Below, piece by piece: positions 61,144-64,000 of a stretch of DNA of 64,000 nt. A program made the translations under genes and the position numbers. Positions within the stretch are counted from its first letter, which is position 1. Each line of letters begins with the position of its first letter. The notes under the pieces are model-generated. The model made no database searches. It worked only from the letters and a program-made list of their open reading frames with translations, and was not told the origin of the DNA. The DNA lies in contig NZ_VEWK01000016.1 in assembly GCF_006376675.1 (NCBI RefSeq), positions 1-64,000 on the forward strand, given 5' to 3'. The DNA comes from Brucella pecoris. GTDB taxonomy: Bacteria > Pseudomonadota > Alphaproteobacteria > Rhizobiales > Rhizobiaceae.

Positions 61144-62103
61144 TTACTTGATAACGACTGGGTTCACCGGAGAGCCGGTTCCGCCATAAACCTTCAGCGG
61201 TGCTGCACTGTAGAGGAAGGACCATTGGCCATCCTGCGCGCAATGCTCGGCTAACTGGTCGAGCTGAGCAATCTCGGTGAAAGTCACCCCCAGATTTCGC
61301 ATCAAAGCGGTGTGAAGAGGTAGTGCGACGCCAGATGCAGGATCGAGTGTCACTTCGTTGGCGATGGTATCGGTAACGAAGTTCGGAATTTCCATGTCTT
61401 TGAACCATTCTACCAACTCGGGGCTATAGGTCAGACCCGGCTCGTGGTAGTCGCGGTAGAACTCGTCTTTGGTCAAACTGTAGAACCTCCCGATCCAGCC
61501 TGTTCTGATAAGCAAGATATCGCGCTTCTCGATAACCAGTCCCTGGCTTTCAGCAGCCCGCATCAGATCCTCATGCGTGAACGTTTCGGCACGATCCAGA
61601 TGCTGTTTGCCCCGGTAGCGAGCTATATCTATGAGGACACCGCGTCCTACGACGCCACGTTCAGCAATCGGCAGCACACTTGCCTTGGTCATCACCCCAA
61701 TCGTCGTGTCGGCGTCATATCCGTTCCACAACTGATTATCGATCCAGACGTGACCCAAGGCGTCATATTGTGTGGAGCCCTGCAGATACATAATCATCAT
61801 GTCGTCGGAGTATTCAGCCTCACCAGGGGTCTCCGCCCCCTTGCCACCAAGAAAATAGCCGTGGTCCATTACATTGATGCGCTTTGCACCCTCCCGACCT
61901 GGCCAGACCGGGTCCCCGCCTGGATATCCCATGGGAATCTGAAGGGTGAAAACCTTACCTTGTCGAACGGACTGAATGCCACGTAGTACCTGCGCCTGAT
62001 CGAGATAGTTCAGAGCTCCGACCTCATCGTCAGCCCCCCATTTACCCCAGTTCTTCGGAGAATTCTTCAACAGGTCCGAAGTCGTCTTTTGTTCCTTCAA
62101 CAA
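61144..62103 (-). CDS. Cyclase-family metal-dependent hydrolase (large type)
   Basis: Encodes 319 residues, longer than kynurenine formamidase (about 210). The metal-site block is YLQGSTQYDALGHVWIDNQL, the TQxDAxxH version of the cyclase motif used by the longer members. Also VVGRGVLIDIARYRG and DILLIRTGWIGRFY. The family hydrolyses N-formyl, isatin-like or cyclic substrates; ring-opening of a cyclic diketone or lactam/lactone is plausible here. Starts 24 bases after the alcohol dehydrogenase. Confidence 0.87.
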   Translation of the reverse strand: MLKEQKTTSDLLKNSPKNWGKWGADDEVGALNYLDQAQVLRGIQSVRQGKVFTLQIPMGYPGGDPVWPGREGAKRINVMDHGYFLGGKGAETPGEAEYSDDMMIMYLQGSTQYDALGHVWIDNQLWNGYDADTTIGVMTKASVLPIAERGVVGRGVLIDIARYRGKQHLDRAETFTHEDLMRAAESQGLVIEKRDILLIRTGWIGRFYSLTKDEFYRDYHEPGLTYSPELVEWFKDMEIPNFVTDTIANEVTLDPASGVALPLHTALMRNLGVTFTEIAQLDQLAEHCAQDGQWSFLYSAAPLKVYGGTGSPVNPVVIK

Positions 62104-62127
62104 TTCTTCCTCCCGGTTTTTCCCTAA

Positions 62128-63207
62128 TCACGCGGTCGCTTGTTCGGTGGAGTTCATTTGCACCATCACCTTCACGGTATCGCCGCTACGTAGCTGCGTC
62201 TCGAAGGCCTCGTTGATGCGTTCCAGCGGAAACACGTGCGTTGTAAGTTCCTTCGCCCGAATGCTCCCTGAAGCGAGCCCGGCGATGGCATTTGCAAAAT
62301 CGCCACCCAGCGCACCGATGATGCGGGGCATCTTATGGACGATCTTTGTCGTATCAATAGGAACCGCCTGTTCGGGCAAACCGACAAAGCAGACTGTTCC
62401 ACCGGCACGCACCATCTCGAAACTGTGCTTAATGGTTTGAGCCGCTCCTGCCGCCTCAAAAACCACGTCGGCCATTCCTCCTTCTCCGAAATGGTATGGC
62501 CCGCGACCGATCTTTTCCTTGATCCATTCCAATGGATCGCCGGTGCGTGCATCGAAAACTGCGTCCGCACCGCACTCGATGGCTTTCTGTAAGCGTATCG
62601 GAGAGACCTCAACAACATAGACGGTCGCCCCTCTCGCCTTGGCAGCTTGCAAGCAGGCGTTTCCGATCATGCCCGCGCCAAGAACAACCACCTTATCACC
62701 CGATTTGACCTCGGCGAGAGCAACCGCGTAGATACCGACGCCGACCGGCTCAATCATAGCTGCGGACAAGTCATCGACCGTGCTGGGCACATGGTGAATG
62801 GAGCGTCCGACCACTGCATTCTCGATTCTGACATACTCTGCGAAAGCACCCGGCTTTCCGTAACCTGTGGAACGCTTGAAGACATCCGGGCACAGCATCC
62901 ATTGCTGGTTTTGGCACCAGACACACTCCCCGCAGACACCAAGAGAAAAGCCGGTTATGCGATCGCCCTTCACCACGTCGCAAACCTCCGCGCCCACTTC
63001 TTCGGCGATGCCGAAGAACTCGTGCCCCATGATCTGGCCGGGCTCAACATACATGCCGAGCTTGTAGCTATGGATGTCCGACCCGCAAACGCCGCAATTC
63101 GTGACCTTAATGATCACGTCGCGTGGTCCCGCGACCGGTTTTGGGACATCCCGAACTTCGAGCTTTCGGGGTTCCACATAGACAGCAGCTTTCATTGTGC
63201 AAGCCAT
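62128..63207 (-). CDS. Zinc-dependent alcohol dehydrogenase (butanediol/sorbitol DH type)
   Basis: Encodes 359 residues. Catalytic zinc GVCGSDIHSYKLGMYVEPGQ then IMGHEFFG; structural zinc CGECVWCQNQQWMLC; NAD fold VVLGAGMIGNACLQAAKARG. AGGAGGAGGAG lies 8 bases before the ATG at 63207. The medium-chain family to which it belongs includes 2,3-butanediol and threonine dehydrogenases. Oxidises a secondary alcohol to a ketone, probably an early step of the pathway. Confidence 0.92.
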   Translation of the reverse strand: MACTMKAAVYVEPRKLEVRDVPKPVAGPRDVIIKVTNCGVCGSDIHSYKLGMYVEPGQIMGHEFFGIAEEVGAEVCDVVKGDRITGFSLGVCGECVWCQNQQWMLCPDVFKRSTGYGKPGAFAEYVRIENAVVGRSIHHVPSTVDDLSAAMIEPVGVGIYAVALAEVKSGDKVVVLGAGMIGNACLQAAKARGATVYVVEVSPIRLQKAIECGADAVFDARTGDPLEWIKEKIGRGPYHFGEGGMADVVFEAAGAAQTIKHSFEMVRAGGTVCFVGLPEQAVPIDTTKIVHKMPRIIGALGGDFANAIAGLASGSIRAKELTTHVFPLERINEAFETQLRSGDTVKVMVQMNSTEQATA

Positions 63208-63301
63208 TGCGCAGGCTCCTCCTCCTAAAATTCATCCCGAAAGCGCACGATGTCTTTCTGGAAAACAGATTTAAAAACACTCTATGTAACACCCTGTCCT
63301 G

Positions 63302-64000
63302 CTAGCCCATTCGGTGCTCAATGAACCCCTTCAAGGTTGACGTAAAACGTGAACTGATCTCTCCGTCGATGATCCGGTGATCAAACGACGTTGAAATATA
63401 GATTGAAGGACGGGCCTCGATCTTCGATCCGACAGCGAAGGGACGCCGCGATAGGGCTCCGAAAGCAACAACAGTCGATACGCCTGGGGCCAGGAGTGGA
63501 GTGCAGAAATCGACCGCACTGTTGCCGAGATTGGAAAGAACGATGGAAGGATGCATGGTCTCATCGTCATCGATCGCTGCATTGCGCGTTCGTTCGATGA
63601 GGCGACGCCATTGCGGGGCTCGTTCGGAGAGCGACATTGTCTCTGCCCTGCGTAAAACGGGGATCAGAAGTCCTCTGTCAGTCGCCGTCGCGATGCCTAT
63701 ATCGGCATGGCGGAAATGAACGGCGTTGCCTGCACTGTAAGCGCAGAGCACGTCGCGAACCTCAATAGCCGCCCGGCAGACCGCATCGAGTAAAAGATCC
63801 ATGTATGTCAGAGAGGAACGAGCATCTCTCTTTCGCTTCTCGAGTTCGGTGGCATCTGCGAGCGCGACCTGCGTGAACTGCGGCACGGCCGAGGATTGCA
63901 TGCAGCTGTCCGCCATGGTCTTTCTTATACCCGCGATTGGGACGACCTTCAGAATGTGACTCGCCTGCGCGGGTTCCCGATCCACGATCATTGCAGCCCT
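63302..64000 (-). CDS. Second 2-oxo acid dehydrogenase E2, 5' end outside window
   Basis: The last 232 or so residues are visible and the frame runs through the right edge. It is the catalytic domain of an E2 acyltransferase: VVPIAGIRKTMADSCMQSSA, VPQFTQVALADATELEKRKR, IGIATATDRGLLIPVLRRAE and FDHRIIDGEISSRF with the active-site His. Lipoyl and binding domains would lie beyond 64000. It lies 94 bases before the alcohol dehydrogenase and is distinct from the E2 at 54987. Confidence 0.88.
   Translation of the reverse strand, partial: RAAMIVDREPAQASHILKVVPIAGIRKTMADSCMQSSAVPQFTQVALADATELEKRKRDARSSLTYMDLLLDAVCRAAIEVRDVLCAYSAGNAVHFRHADIGIATATDRGLLIPVLRRAETMSLSERAPQWRRLIERTRNAAIDDDETMHPSIVLSNLGNSAVDFCTPLLAPGVSTVVAFGALSRRPFAVGSKIEARPSIYISTSFDHRIIDGEISSRFTSTLKGFIEHRMG

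Noticed and set aside
1..64000. CRISPR array, tRNA or rRNA genes, integrase with att sites
   Set aside because: I looked for regularly spaced repeats, cloverleaf-type sequences and a tyrosine integrase and saw none; a tRNA scan would be needed to exclude a missed tRNA.

Overview
The window reads as accessory DNA, perhaps a plasmid or a genomic-island-rich replicon, from an alphaproteobacterium of the order Rhizobiales, most likely near Ochrobactrum/Brucella. The pointers are a SyrB-like regulator, a DUF6634-like small protein, Brucella-type palindromic intergenic repeats near 48.3, 48.8 and 59.1 kb, and the general style of the catabolic operons. This is inference from family resemblance; there is no rRNA, tRNA or replication gene in view to settle it.

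Layout. (1) 0.27-3.4 kb, minus strand: a probable periplasmic amine-oxidation operon made of cytochrome c, a Tat-exported flavin amine oxidase, a second cytochrome c and a secreted RidA-type imine deaminase. (2) 3.7-30.9 kb: a mobile, gene-poor accessory region. It holds a decayed P-type metal ATPase, five toxin-antitoxin loci (VapBC, MNT/HEPN, HipBA, Phd-PIN and a ParDE whose toxin is frameshifted), RecQ, a metallophosphoesterase, a WGR protein, an HExxH protein, three insertion sequences (IS630, IS6 and IS5 families), the C-terminal stump of an EcoRII-like restriction enzyme, a SyrB-like regulator with two relatives sharing its coiled-coil tail, an SPFH protein, an HNH nuclease and many small unknowns. 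(3) 31.1-48.1 kb: two parallel modules that look built to take up and break down Amadori compounds (fructosyl-amino acids or related opines). Module A has a polar amino acid ABC transporter, an ornithine cyclodeaminase-like enzyme, a LacI regulator, a PfkB kinase and a SIS-type deglycase. Module B has a CUT1 sugar-type ABC transporter, a SIS deglycase, a FrlC-like epimerase, a PfkB kinase, an FAD amine/amino acid oxidoreductase and its own LacI regulator. Palindromic operators that share a half-site tie each regulator to its genes. (4) 48.4-64 kb: a carboxylic acid catabolic cluster around a divergent TetR gene. A nine-gene minus-strand operon encodes a 2-oxo acid dehydrogenase (E1 alpha, E1 beta, E2), two SDRs, thiolase, 3-hydroxyacyl-CoA dehydrogenase, and an acyl-CoA dehydrogenase coupled to an APH-type kinase. 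A second minus-strand operon encodes another E2 (cut by the window edge), a zinc alcohol dehydrogenase, a large cyclase/hydrolase, an SMP-30 lactonase and an SDR.

How the genes could work together. Modules A and B would phosphorylate a fructosyl-amino acid with the PfkB kinase and split it with the SIS deglycase to glucose 6-phosphate and an amine, as FrlD and FrlB do in E. coli. In the last cluster the lactonase, cyclase and dehydrogenases would open and oxidise a ring or lactone to a 2-oxo acid, the E1/E2 complex would make an acyl-CoA directly, and the kinase/acyl-CoA dehydrogenase pair (as in LvaA/LvaC or ACAD11) would move a hydroxyl so that 3-hydroxyacyl-CoA dehydrogenase and thiolase can finish. 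These pathway statements are inferences from gene content.
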